The notes: generated by a model from the sequence alone, not told the origin. Numbered from the stretch's first letter, positions 36,116-44,738 are shown. The stretch: 64,000 bases of DNA from Arcobacter aquimarinus (GCF_013177635.1 NZ_CP030944.1:1488001-1552000); one strand, 5' to 3'. Translations and numbers: made by a program.

Positions 36116-37071
36116 TATTTATAAGCCTTAATATCACTTCGTAAAGCTAATTCACTTGGATATGGATTTAAAAATTTTTGCACTTTTAAATACTGTACAT
36201 CAAATCTTTTTACATATAAATTTATTATTTTCATAACAGCAATTAAAGGAATAATTTTTTCTTTATATTCACCTAAAGCTTGTAAAATCTCCTCTTTTTC
36301 CTCTTTTGTTATAAGTTTTTTAAAATATCCAAAAATATGAAGTAGAACATTATAAGTTTTATTTACACTTCCTTTTTGACTAATAGCTTTTAAAAACTCC
36401 TCTTTATACTCTTCTAAAACTTCGTTTAGTTGATTTTTTTCTTTATTTGCAACAATTCTTCCTAAAGTTGTATATGATTTTTGAGATTTTGAATAAATAA
36501 GATATTTATATGAAGTGTGAAAAATCACTAAATCATTAAAAGTTGGATTTGATTTTAAAAACTCGTGTAGATGTTGATAAGCAAAAATCTGCATCAAAAA
36601 GTTTTCCCTAAGCCATGGGTCAATCAATCTTCCCTCTTCTTCAACTGGCAAATATGGATATTTCTCTTTTATTTTTCTTGCAAATACTCCAACTCCTTGT
36701 TTTACACTTGGAGCATTAAAAGGTTTATAGATTTTTACTCTTTCAAGTCCACAGGTTGGAGATGCTGATTTTAAAATAAAACCACACAAATCATCATTTT
36801 TAATTTCATCTGAACACTGTTCTGAAATATCATCAAGCTCTTTTGTCACATCTTTTGGATTTTTAGTAGAAGTTAGGATTTTTAATTCCCCATTTTCATC
36901 ATGAACTTGTCGTATAGCCTCTCTAGGGCTTCCCCAAATTATAGTTTCAGGACAATAAGGAACTGTTTTAAAATATTTTTGCAAAATATCAACTATAAAT
37001 TTATCACTAGCACCAACTCCATCATATCTACACTTTGTACCTATTAAACAAGATGATACGCCTAAATTCAT
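36115..37071 (-). CDS. DUF523/DUF1722 protein (YbgA-type)
   Basis: 318 residues. DUF523 (about 1-155) has Cys residues SSCLIGTKCRYDG, VPYCPE and SPTCGLERV. DUF1722 (about 185-300) has FHTSYKYLIYSKS and LGRIVAN. The same fusion (YbgA) sits directly before photolyase in E. coli and many other bacteria, as here. The Cys set suggests a metal or Fe-S site, and its activity is not established to my knowledge. A recent hypothesis of thiouracil desulfurase relatives for DUF523 may apply. Confidence 0.9.
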   Translation of the reverse strand: MNLGVSSCLIGTKCRYDGVGASDKFIVDILQKYFKTVPYCPETIIWGSPREAIRQVHDENGELKILTSTKNPKDVTKELDDISEQCSDEIKNDDLCGFILKSASPTCGLERVKIYKPFNAPSVKQGVGVFARKIKEKYPYLPVEEEGRLIDPWLRENFLMQIFAYQHLHEFLKSNPTFNDLVIFHTSYKYLIYSKSQKSYTTLGRIVANKEKNQLNEVLEEYKEEFLKAISQKGSVNKTYNVLLHIFGYFKKLITKEEKEEILQALGEYKEKIIPLIAVMKIINLYVKRFDVQYLKVQKFLNPYPSELALRSDIKAYK

Positions 37072-37135
37072 AAAAAATCCTTTTTATTTTATTTTATAAT
37101 AAAAAATGTATTACTTGTAGGACTATTTATACTTT

Positions 37136-37651
37136 TTATAGTTTTAGATTCATTCTTTTTAGAATTTCATAGGTTTTTGTCACATCATAAGTGGCACTAT
37201 GATATTTGTCTGCTTCAAATTCTATTCCATAATATAAACAAGTTTCATCAAGTTTTGGATTTTTTACTCTTCCGTTTTTTCCAAAAACATTTACAATCTT
37301 TTTATTTTCACTCATAGTACAAATGTGATTTTGAAACTTAACTCTATTATTTATATGTCTTAATTCAAAAGTTATGTTATGAGCAATCAAGGTCTCACTT
37401 TTGTAACAAAACTTTTCAAAATCTTCATCTTCACTAAAATAGGAACTATAAGATTTATCTTTTCTATAATCAAGGATTAATTCAGGAGTTAATCTATGAA
37501 CCGCATAAGAATAAAAATTAACTGGAAATCTTGAAAGATAATATCTATGAAATTTATCCAAAATTTTTAAATCTTTATCTATCTTAACTGCTGCTACTTC
37601 TATTACATCACCAATATTTGCTGTATTTGTCTCAAAATCTAAAATTATCAT
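37136..37651 (-). CDS. DnaQ-like 3'-5' exonuclease
   Basis: 171 residues. DEDDh motifs: Exo I D4-x-E6 (ILDFETNT), Exo II in LIAHNITFE, and Exo III HSATYDVTKT with the catalytic His five residues before the Asp. This is a stand-alone exonuclease domain without polymerase or helicase parts, so it is not identifiable as a subunit of Pol III. It overlaps the DUF309-like gene stop by 4 bp. It may act in repair or RNA turnover. Confidence 0.85.
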   Translation of the reverse strand: MIILDFETNTANIGDVIEVAAVKIDKDLKILDKFHRYYLSRFPVNFYSYAVHRLTPELILDYRKDKSYSSYFSEDEDFEKFCYKSETLIAHNITFELRHINNRVKFQNHICTMSENKKIVNVFGKNGRVKNPKLDETCLYYGIEFEADKYHSATYDVTKTYEILKRMNLKL

Positions 37652-37974
37652 TTTATATATTTTTCTCTTTTTTCATAAATTATCTCTTTTATTTTTCTAT
37701 AATTTGAACTATTTGTTGATTCTATTTCATCTGTTAAGTATTCATACTTTTTATAAGTATTCCAAACATTATTTGAATGTTCAAATCTTTTCATTTTATA
37801 AAGTTCAAAACTAACTGTTGCATTTACAAAAGCTTTTAAAATAAAAGACTCTTTTCTACTCTTTTCATCATTTTTATAAACCCTCCAAAGTCTTTCTAAA
37901 AAATCATGACTTTCTATAAATTCATCTTCTAATAATAAAAAAATAACTTTTCTCAAATCCTCTTCTAACTTCAT
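37648..37974 (-). CDS. DUF309-like small protein
   Basis: 108 residues, helical. The pattern EFIESHDFLERLWRVYK, then FILKAFVNATVSFELYK, recalls DUF309, whose HE...LE.LW and G.I..A.A signatures form a helical bundle; the match is partial. Its function is unknown. It is encoded 4 bp over the exonuclease gene and divergent to the flagellin gene, whose promoter space is shared. Confidence 0.55.
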   Translation of the reverse strand: MKLEEDLRKVIFLLLEDEFIESHDFLERLWRVYKNDEKSRKESFILKAFVNATVSFELYKMKRFEHSNNVWNTYKKYEYLTDEIESTNSSNYRKIKEIIYEKREKYIK

Positions 37975-37999
37975 TTATAAACCTATTGATTAATTATAT

Positions 38000-38014
38000 T
38001 TAGATTATATCTAA
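38000..38014. repeat. Small inverted repeat in the flagellin/DUF309 divergent region
   Basis: TTAGAT-TAT-ATCTAA, a perfect 6-3-6 inverted repeat 66 bp upstream of the flagellin ATG. It could be an operator, but in such AT-rich sequence a chance occurrence is possible. No sigma-28 or sigma-54 promoter was recognised here. Confidence 0.3.
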
Positions 38015-38079
38015 TACTTAATAATATTTTAAACTCTTAAATACTAGAATAAACTAATAATTAAAAAAAGGAGTTTAAG

Positions 38080-38907
38080 ATGCAAATAAATTCTAACTCT
38101 GTCTTAAATCAAAATGTATATTTAAATGCAAACCAAGCATTAAATAGAATTGCAACAGGTGTTGAACTAAATCAATCAAGTGATAATGCTTCTGGTTTAG
38201 CAATAGCAAATAATCTATTAACTCAATCAAATGGTTATGCCCAAGCAATAGAAAATACAAATTCAGCAATTGCAGCAACACAAATAGCATCAGGTGCAAC
38301 AAATGAACAATCAAAAATTTTGGATAATGTAAGAGAAAAACTTTTACAAGCTTCAACTGATACTACGAGCCAAGAAGGAAGAGATGCTATTTTAAAAGAT
38401 ATAAAATCTCAACTTGAACAGTTTGATAAAATAGCAAGTAGTACAAATTATAATGGACAAACTCTACTTCAAAAAAATGAAACTGATAGTTCAGCCTCAG
38501 ACGTACAACAATATCAATCAGGTTTAAAAGGTGAAAATTTAATTGAAACTTCTGCTGTTCAATCAAATACAACGGGATTGGGATTAAGTGATTTAGTAAA
38601 TCAAAATGCTTCTACTTTTACATCTGCCGATGCAAGAGGTTTTTTAGAAAAAATTGATACAGCTGTAAATGGATTAAATGATATTAGAAGTGAAATAGGA
38701 GCTGTTCAAAATCAGCTTGAAAGTTCAGGAAGAAGTTTAACAATGCAAAATACTAATACTTTAAATGCAGCTTCAATGTTTGATACAAATTATGCAAAAG
38801 AGTCATCAAACTTCTCTAAGCAAAATATCTTAGCTCAAATTGGAGCTTTTGGACAAGCTCAAGCAAATAATATAAACCAACAAATGGTTTCAAGGCTTCT
38901 TGGTTAA
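38080..38907 (+). CDS. Short flagellin
   Basis: 275 residues. The N-terminal D0/D1 region (about 1-130, IATGVELNQSSDNASGLAIAN) and C-terminal D1/D0 (about 190-275, GAVQNQLESS, ending SRLLG) are conserved. The variable D2/D3 domains of larger flagellins are essentially absent, as in other Arcobacter flagellins as I recall. It would assemble into the flagellar filament after export. Strong AAAAAGGAG ribosome site. The gene is isolated, with a bidirectional terminator immediately after it, and no flagellar assembly gene nearby. Confidence 0.92.
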   Translation: MQINSNSVLNQNVYLNANQALNRIATGVELNQSSDNASGLAIANNLLTQSNGYAQAIENTNSAIAATQIASGATNEQSKILDNVREKLLQASTDTTSQEGRDAILKDIKSQLEQFDKIASSTNYNGQTLLQKNETDSSASDVQQYQSGLKGENLIETSAVQSNTTGLGLSDLVNQNASTFTSADARGFLEKIDTAVNGLNDIRSEIGAVQNQLESSGRSLTMQNTNTLNAASMFDTNYAKESSNFSKQNILAQIGAFGQAQANNINQQMVSRLLG

Positions 38908-38923
38908 TCTTCTAAAATAAAAA

Positions 38924-38948
38924 AAGGCTTGAATAAAATTCAAGCCTT
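38924..38948. terminator. Bidirectional terminator after flagellin and the glycine-zipper gene
   Basis: A perfect 11-bp stem, AAGGCTTGAAT (38924-38934) with ATTCAAGCCTT (38938-38948), AAA loop. It is flanked by A-run on the left (serving the minus strand) and overlaps the stop codon of the convergent gene. Confidence 0.85.
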
Positions 38949-39402
38949 ATCTTCCGTAATAATGTTTTTTATAATGTTTTGGGTGTCCATGATAGTTTGG
39001 ATGATAATGTTTCTTATAATGATGTTTTGGATAATATCTATCATAATTTTGATAAACTATTGTAACCTGGGGTGATGGTCTATCGTAAATATAGCTTCTA
39101 TCATAACCATTATAATAGTGATTATTCACATAAGTTGTAGATCTTTCATAACCATTATCATAAGAGTTATTGTTGTAATAAGCATTATTATTTGAATATG
39201 TTGGTGTTCTTGAATTATTTGCAATTGCAGCACCTAATAAGCCACCTGCTACTTTCGCAACATCTCTGCCATTTCCATCTCCTATTTGATTTCCAATAGC
39301 AACTCCAATAGTAGCTCCAACTAAAGTATCTAAACCTATTGAGTTATTATTAGCAAAAAGTAAAGAACCAGAAAATAGTAGTATTGATAATAATTTTTTC
39401 AT
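38947..39402 (-). CDS. Glycine-zipper periplasmic protein with His/Tyr/Lys-rich tail
   Basis: 151 residues. Signal peptide (1-17, ends LLFA). A glycine-zipper 2TM-like segment follows (about 25-62, LVGATIGVAIGNQIGDG then GGLLGAAIA). The rest is low-complexity, rich in Tyr, Asn and, at the end, His and Lys (HHYKKHYH and similar). The zipper suggests outer-membrane or envelope association; the His-rich end could bind metal ions, which is inference. Related small proteins in other species are called surface or cold-shock-related antigens, without a clear function. Confidence 0.7.
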   Translation of the reverse strand: MKKLLSILLFSGSLLFANNNSIGLDTLVGATIGVAIGNQIGDGNGRDVAKVAGGLLGAAIANNSRTPTYSNNNAYYNNNSYDNGYERSTTYVNNHYYNGYDRSYIYDRPSPQVTIVYQNYDRYYPKHHYKKHYHPNYHGHPKHYKKHYYGR

Positions 39403-39472
39403 TTTGAAATCCTTATAAATATATGCAAGATTATAAGGGTTTATTGTGAACCTATTGTGTAAATAAAAAGAT

Positions 39473-39814
39473 TTATTTTAACTTATCAAAAACTTGATAT
39501 TTATCCCAATAAATATCTAAAGCTTCCATAAGTTTTTCATCTGATAATTTAGTTTTTTTCTTAATTCCAAATCTTGTAACAAAAGATTCAGCCATAATAG
39601 TTTTATCTTTATTAGGATTTTTCAAAAACTCAAACATAGCTTTTTTTACTTCCGTTTCACTACTATATTTTAGTAAATATCTATAAAAATACTTATCAAT
39701 AGTTACAGGTATTTTACTGTGACATTTAACACAATTGGTTTCATAAATATTTTTTTCATTTTTCGCAAATACTAAAATAGAAAAAAGACTCAATATAAAA
39801 AAAACTCTTACCAT
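39473..39814 (-). CDS. Small periplasmic c-type cytochrome-like protein
   Basis: 113 residues. A signal peptide (about 1-17) and one haem-attachment motif CVKCH (residues about 32-36). A possible axial Met lies in TIMAESF. It is a monohaem cytochrome c by motif only. The overlap of 7 bp with the kinase gene places it in the DUF1104-regulator-kinase operon, where it could be either a sensed redox partner or an output. Confidence 0.72.
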   Translation of the reverse strand: MVRVFFILSLFSILVFAKNEKNIYETNCVKCHSKIPVTIDKYFYRYLLKYSSETEVKKAMFEFLKNPNKDKTIMAESFVTRFGIKKKTKLSDEKLMEALDIYWDKYQVFDKLK

Positions 39815-40995
39815 CTCACTTTTACCTTTGTTCCAATATCAATTTTTGAACTAATATCTATTTTGAAGTCGTACTCTTTTGCAATCAAAGATACAATATT
39901 TAAGCCTATTCCAAAACCACCTACACTTTTATCAAATCTTGAATATCTTTGGAAGAGTTTTGATAAGTTTTCTTTATCTATTCCTTTTCCACTATCTTCA
40001 ATAATCAAACAATTTTTACTTAAAATAACTCTTATAAATCCTGAGATTTTATTATATTTAATAGCATTTGATAATAAATTATCTATTAATTTAGAGATTT
40101 TTTTCACATCACAAAATATAAAAATATCATCTTTTACATAAACTTGAAAATTTATTTTTTTCATATTTGCTAAGCTAGAAAAAAAATCAACTCTTTGCCT
40201 TACTATCGAAGATAGATTTATATTTTCATTATTTGAAATAATTTGATTATTTAATGTAACAAATGTTAAATCTTCATAAATATTTGATATAGTTTTTGCT
40301 CCTATTTCTATTCTATTTATCTTTTTTAACAACCTTTCATCTAATTTATTCTTATCTATCATCTCAATATTTGTAATAATAGCAGTTACTGGAGTATTTA
40401 ACTCATGAGTTGTATCTTTAATAAATCTATCCAATAAATGCAATGCATCTCTCATAGGTTTTAAAAAAAGTTTTGATATAAAATAACCTATAAAAATCAT
40501 AAATAAAAATGCGAAAGAAAAATAAATAGCAACTTTATATTTAATATTTTCAAACCAAATTTTATCATCAGGAACTTCAATAATAATATATTTTGCTCCT
40601 AAATAATAAGCTTCTGGTTCTTTTATAAAATGAATATAATCATCACTCAAATATATAACATCATCTAAACTTACATCCAAAGAATTTAAAGTAGAAAATA
40701 TCTTTTTTTTATCACTATCAAAAATAGCTGATTTAAATCTCTCATCTCTTGGATATATATTTTGTTTATCAATATTTATATGAAGTTCTTTTAAATTATA
40801 AATGAATTCATTTGAATAATTTTGTAAAATTTGTCTTTTTTCCTGTAACATTAAATCTTTTTGAAATTGATAATATAAAAAAGATATAACACCTAAAATA
40901 ACTAAAACAAGAAAAGAGTATAAAAGAGAAAAGCCTAGAAGCGTTCTAGTCTCACTCTTGGTTAAATCTATAACCGAGTTTTTTAAGACTAACAA
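39808..40995 (-). CDS. Membrane sensor histidine kinase
   Basis: 395 residues from TTG at 40995, which overlaps the regulator by 44 bp; a slightly later start is possible but no better codon is seen. Two membrane helices (about 20-42 and 155-175) bracket a periplasmic sensor of about 110 residues. The H-box contains H197 (FIKDTTHELNTPVTAI), with N-box (DNLLSNAIKYN) and G-boxes (DSGKGIDKENL, GGFGIGLNIV). It phosphorylates the OmpR-type regulator encoded immediately upstream. The periplasmic domain has no recognised fold. Confidence 0.9.
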   Translation of the reverse strand: MLVLKNSVIDLTKSETRTLLGFSLLYSFLVLVILGVISFLYYQFQKDLMLQEKRQILQNYSNEFIYNLKELHINIDKQNIYPRDERFKSAIFDSDKKKIFSTLNSLDVSLDDVIYLSDDYIHFIKEPEAYYLGAKYIIIEVPDDKIWFENIKYKVAIYFSFAFLFMIFIGYFISKLFLKPMRDALHLLDRFIKDTTHELNTPVTAIITNIEMIDKNKLDERLLKKINRIEIGAKTISNIYEDLTFVTLNNQIISNNENINLSSIVRQRVDFFSSLANMKKINFQVYVKDDIFIFCDVKKISKLIDNLLSNAIKYNKISGFIRVILSKNCLIIEDSGKGIDKENLSKLFQRYSRFDKSVGGFGIGLNIVSLIAKEYDFKIDISSKIDIGTKVKVRW

Positions 40996-41620
40996 TTTTA
41001 TCTTTTCCTAATATTTTTCTAAGATTTTTAATATAAGTTCTCAAAGAATTATCACTATATTCTTCATCATAATCCCAAACATAATCATAAATTCTATCAT
41101 GAATTAAAAGTTCATTTGGATGTTGTAAAAAGAATTTTAAAAGTTTTAATTCTTTTAAATTTAGTTTTATTTCAATACCATTCTCTTTTAATTCATTTGA
41201 AATTGGGTTAAAAGTAATCGTAGAAGAAATATTTACAAGTTCGCTTTTATGAGAAAATTCTCTTTTCAAAATAGTTTGAACTCTTATTAGTAATTCTTTT
41301 AATTCAAAAGGTTTTCTAATATAATCATCACATCCACTTGAAAATCCTTCTTCTAAAGAATCCATTGAATTTAAAGATGTAATAAAAATTGCTGGCACAT
41401 TTTTTTTGTCAACTCTAACTTCCTTTAAAACTTGAAAACCATTTTTTGAAGGAACATTTACATCAAGAAGAAGTAAATCAAAATGATGTTCATATATAGA
41501 TGAAACAGCATCATCTCCATCATATACGCAAACTACTTCAAAACCTTGCTCTTCAAAATAATCAGCAACCGTTTCACTTAGATTCAAATCATCCTCTAAT
41601 AATAATATTTTACTCTTCAT
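40952..41620 (-). CDS. OmpR-family response regulator
   Basis: 222 residues. Receiver E9-D10-D11, D53 (LLLDVNVPSKNG), T81 and K103 (DDYIRKPF); winged helix (about 125-222) with DNSLRTYIKNLRKILG recognition helix and GYRFN wing. It is the partner of the following kinase gene. Its start overlaps the DUF1104-like gene stop by 11 bp. Target genes are not known, but the operon itself is a natural candidate. Confidence 0.93.
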   Translation of the reverse strand: MKSKILLLEDDLNLSETVADYFEEQGFEVVCVYDGDDAVSSIYEHHFDLLLLDVNVPSKNGFQVLKEVRVDKKNVPAIFITSLNSMDSLEEGFSSGCDDYIRKPFELKELLIRVQTILKREFSHKSELVNISSTITFNPISNELKENGIEIKLNLKELKLLKFFLQHPNELLIHDRIYDYVWDYDEEYSDNSLRTYIKNLRKILGKDKIVSLKKLGYRFNQE

Positions 41621-41864
41621 CTTCTATTTTCTCTTCCAAAATTTCTTGATTTATTCTTCTGTCATACTGTAATTTTTCTTGTTCATTCATTTTTGGAATT
41701 CTAGAGTTTAATTCCTTTAAAAAAGATTCTTTATTTTGTTCTTTTATATACCCAATAATCTCTATCAACTCTTGGGTACTCATCTCTGAATAATCCTCTT
41801 TTTTAGCAAAAACTACACTTAGTAATAAAAAAAATACTAACAAAACCTTTTTCATCATAAACAA
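41610..41864 (-). CDS. DUF1104-like small secreted protein
   Basis: 84 residues. Signal peptide (about 1-20, ending VVFA), then a charged helical domain starting KKEDYSEMSTQELIEI, a pattern I associate with DUF1104 of Campylobacterota. It ends in an acidic run. It is the first gene of an operon with a two-component system and a cytochrome c-like protein. A periplasmic accessory or signal-modulating role is conceivable, but its function is unknown. Confidence 0.65.
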   Translation of the reverse strand: MFMMKKVLLVFFLLLSVVFAKKEDYSEMSTQELIEIIGYIKEQNKESFLKELNSRIPKMNEQEKLQYDRRINQEILEEKIEDEE

Positions 41865-41989
41865 ACTCTTTTTTTTGCTTTAATTGTAACATAACAACTG
41901 TATAATAATTGTTGAATATATGCTATTTTTCAACTCTTAAGGTTTAATATAATAAATTTTTAATAGAATCTAATAAAAAAGAGAGAGAG

Positions 41990-42289
41990 ATGATAAAAAA
42001 TTTATTGATTACTTGTTGTACTGTTTTTTTACTAAGTGGTTGTTTTGGTGGAGAAAAAGAAGAAAAATGGACGGCATTTATCTATCCAAATAAAGAAGAT
42101 GCAAAAAAGAACATTAAAAGTCCTATGACTTTTGCAACACTTCAAGAGTGTAAAGAAGTATCTATTTTAGAAATCAAAAAGCAAAATTTAGAAGATATTG
42201 CAACTTTTAAATGTGGTCTAAACTGTAAATATCATGATGGTATGAAACTAGAAATTTGTGAAAAAATGTTAAGTTCTGTTGAGGAATAA
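41990..42289 (+). CDS. Small lipoprotein
   Basis: 99 residues. Lipobox LLSGC with C18 following a short hydrophobic signal. The mature part has four further Cys (TLQECKEV, FKCGLNCKYH, LEICEK), which may form two disulfides. TATAAT at 41948-41953 and a GAGAGAG ribosome site precede it. It is not recognised as a named family. It lies 5 bp before the pseudo-receiver regulator, so the two may share a transcript. Confidence 0.7.
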   Translation: MIKNLLITCCTVFLLSGCFGGEKEEKWTAFIYPNKEDAKKNIKSPMTFATLQECKEVSILEIKKQNLEDIATFKCGLNCKYHDGMKLEICEKMLSSVEE

Positions 42290-42294
42290 TTGAT

Positions 42295-42942
42295 TTGAAA
42301 GAATTAAAAAGTTTTAATGTTTGCTCTCATTCAACTTTGATAGATGAAAGATTAAATAATTATCTTTCTTCTTATTCAAATAACTCTTTTAATTTTTTCA
42401 ATCAAAATGAATTGATTGATATAATAAACACAAAAGAAATTCATATAGTAATTACAAAATATAACTATGAATTATTAAAAAAAATTAGAATTTTAAATAA
42501 ACAAATTCACATAATTGCATACTTAGATGACTTAAATCATACACATTTTTTAGAGAGTTTAGAGTTGTCTCAAATAAAATTTATTCAAAATGTAGATTGT
42601 TTAAATACTTTTATAGATAGTTTAAAAGAGTGTATAAAAAATCTTGATTCTAATAATTCAAACATATTAGCTTTAAAAAATGGTTTTATTTATGATGAAT
42701 ATAATAAAAATTTATTTAAAGATAACAAAATGATAGTTTTAACAAAAAAAGGAAAACTTTTTTTAGATTTTTTAATAAAAAATAGAACAAAAGCTTTAAG
42801 TTATGAAGAAATAAATAGTGAAATTTGGAACAATTTGATGACTCAAGACGCCTTAAGATCCTTGATTAAAGAGATAAGAAAAAAAACTTATAAAGAGATA
42901 ATAAAAAATGTTTCAGGTATTGGTTATAGAATAGATTTATGA
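42295..42942 (+). CDS. Winged-helix regulator with degenerate receiver domain
   Basis: 215 residues from TTG at 42295. The C-terminal part (about 130-215) is an OmpR-type winged helix (TKKGKLFLDFL, QDALRSLIKEIRKKTY, GIGYRIDL). The N-terminal part (1-115) has the strand-helix rhythm of a receiver, but the acidic pair is lost (FNVCSHS), the phospho-acceptor strand reads IVITKYN with no Asp, and the Lys strand reads KFIQNV. It therefore probably works without phosphorylation. No kinase gene is adjacent. It precedes the ABC exporter by 9 bp and may regulate it. Confidence 0.8.
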   Translation: MKELKSFNVCSHSTLIDERLNNYLSSYSNNSFNFFNQNELIDIINTKEIHIVITKYNYELLKKIRILNKQIHIIAYLDDLNHTHFLESLELSQIKFIQNVDCLNTFIDSLKECIKNLDSNNSNILALKNGFIYDEYNKNLFKDNKMIVLTKKGKLFLDFLIKNRTKALSYEEINSEIWNNLMTQDALRSLIKEIRKKTYKEIIKNVSGIGYRIDL

Positions 42943-42951
42943 AGTTAACTT

Positions 42952-44724
42952 ATGAATGAAAAAATTACATTAAAATATATATTAAAACTTTTATTTGAAA
43001 ATAAAAAATCTCTTATTTTAGGGCAGTTAATAACAATCATAGCTATTGTTATAAGTGTTCCTATTCCTTTATTACTTCCATTATTGGTTGATGAAGTTTT
43101 ACTAAATAAACCTGACTTTTTTGTAAATAATATAAATGAATTACTAGGAAATGGTAGTGCTTTTTATTATATTGCAATAGTAACTTTTATTGTTTTATTT
43201 TTAAGATTAATATACTTTATTTTTGGTGTAATCATCACTAAAATTTTTACCAAAATCTCAAAATATGTAACTTTTAAAATTAGAGAAAAACTTTTAAATC
43301 ATTTAGAACTTGTAAATATGAACGAATATGAAAGTCTTGGGAGTGGAAGTATCGGTGCTAATTTAGTAACTGATGTAAATACTTTAGATAATTTTATAGT
43401 TTCAGTTGCAAGTAAATTTATAGCTTCAATTTTAACTTTAATTGCAGTTGCTATAGTAATTATAAAAATAGATTTGATTTTAGGTTTGATGATTTTGTTT
43501 ATTCAACCAATTATTATGATAATTTCAAAAAAAATAGCAAACAAAACAGGATTATTAAAAAAAGAAGAAAATAAAGCTATTGAAATTTTTCAAAATAATA
43601 TAAATGAAACTTTAGACCTTTTTGGACAAATAAAAGCAAGCAACAAAGAAAAATTCTTCTTTCAAGAATCTGTAAACAAAGCAAAAAATATACAAATAAC
43701 TTCAAATGAATTCAACTATAAAAGTGTAGCTTACGAAAGATTTTCTTTTACTATTTTTCTGTTTGCTTTTGAAATTTTTAGAGCAGTTGGTTTAGTTTTA
43801 GTAGCTTATAGTGATTTATCAATTGGTTTAATGTTTGCAATGTTTGGATATATTTGGTTTATTATGACTCCTGTTCAAGATATTTTAACAATGCAATACT
43901 CATATGCAAGTGCTAAAGCTGCAATAAATAGAATAAATAAAATTTTGGATTTGAAAGTTGAAAACAATGGAGAAAAGGAATTAGAAAAAGATATAAAAGA
44001 AATAGATATTTCCATAAAAAATCTATCTTTTTCATATAATGAAAATAAAAAGACTCTTCAAGATATAAGTTTTGAGATTAAATCAGGAGAAAAAGTAGCG
44101 ATAATTGGAGCTAGCGGAAGTGGAAAAACAACAATAGCACATATAATTTCAGGTTTTTATTCAAAAAATTCAGGTGATATTTTATACAACAATATAAGTA
44201 TTGATAAATTAAATCGACAAAGCTTAAGAGAGAATATCTTTTTAGTTTTACAGATGCCTATATTGTTTAATAACAGTTTACGATTTAATATTACAATGGG
44301 CAATGATAATATAAGTAACGAAAAAATTTATGAAGCTTTAAAAATCGCACAACTTTTTGAAACAGTTGAAAATATGCCTGAAAAACTTGATACAATTGTT
44401 GGAAAACATGGCATTAGATTAAGTGGTGGTCAAAGACAAAGATTATCAATCGCAAGAATGATTATTGCAAATCCTGCAGTTGTTATTTTTGATGAATCAA
44501 CTTCTGCTCTTGATGTTCATACAGAGACTAAACTTTTTAGTGATTTAGAAGAATTTTTAAAATCAAAAACTGTTATTACCATAGCTCACAGATTAAGTAC
44601 AGTAAAAAATGCTGATATGATTTATGTTTTAGAAGATGGTAAATTAGTTCAAAGTGGCAAACATGAAGAGTTGGAAGAACAAGAAGGTCATTATTTAGAG
44701 TTTGTAAAAAAACAGTTAATTTAA
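42952..44724 (+). CDS. ABC-type exporter (permease fused to ATPase)
   Basis: 590 residues. Membrane domain with six helices (about 15-325), then the ATPase with Walker A GASGSGKT (386-393), signature LSGGQRQR, Walker B VVIFDES and the switch His in IAHRLST. It resembles MsbA/LmrA-like half-transporters that flip lipids or export drugs or peptides as homodimers. There is no peptidase C39 domain. Upstream the pseudo-receiver regulator and downstream the AI-2E-family protein are in the same direction; the substrate is unknown. Confidence 0.9.
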   Translation: MNEKITLKYILKLLFENKKSLILGQLITIIAIVISVPIPLLLPLLVDEVLLNKPDFFVNNINELLGNGSAFYYIAIVTFIVLFLRLIYFIFGVIITKIFTKISKYVTFKIREKLLNHLELVNMNEYESLGSGSIGANLVTDVNTLDNFIVSVASKFIASILTLIAVAIVIIKIDLILGLMILFIQPIIMIISKKIANKTGLLKKEENKAIEIFQNNINETLDLFGQIKASNKEKFFFQESVNKAKNIQITSNEFNYKSVAYERFSFTIFLFAFEIFRAVGLVLVAYSDLSIGLMFAMFGYIWFIMTPVQDILTMQYSYASAKAAINRINKILDLKVENNGEKELEKDIKEIDISIKNLSFSYNENKKTLQDISFEIKSGEKVAIIGASGSGKTTIAHIISGFYSKNSGDILYNNISIDKLNRQSLRENIFLVLQMPILFNNSLRFNITMGNDNISNEKIYEALKIAQLFETVENMPEKLDTIVGKHGIRLSGGQRQRLSIARMIIANPAVVIFDESTSALDVHTETKLFSDLEEFLKSKTVITIAHRLSTVKNADMIYVLEDGKLVQSGKHEELEEQEGHYLEFVKKQLI

Positions 44725-44738
44725 ACAAAAGGAAATAG

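Noticed and set aside
37648-37974. Toxin-antitoxin pair made of the DUF309-like gene and the exonuclease
   Set aside because: They overlap by 4 bp, but neither resembles a known toxin or antitoxin, and the DEDDh exonuclease has complete housekeeping-type motifs.
38080-38907. Interpretation of the flagellin as truncated
   Set aside because: Both conserved ends including the C-terminal SRLLG are present; only the variable centre is short.
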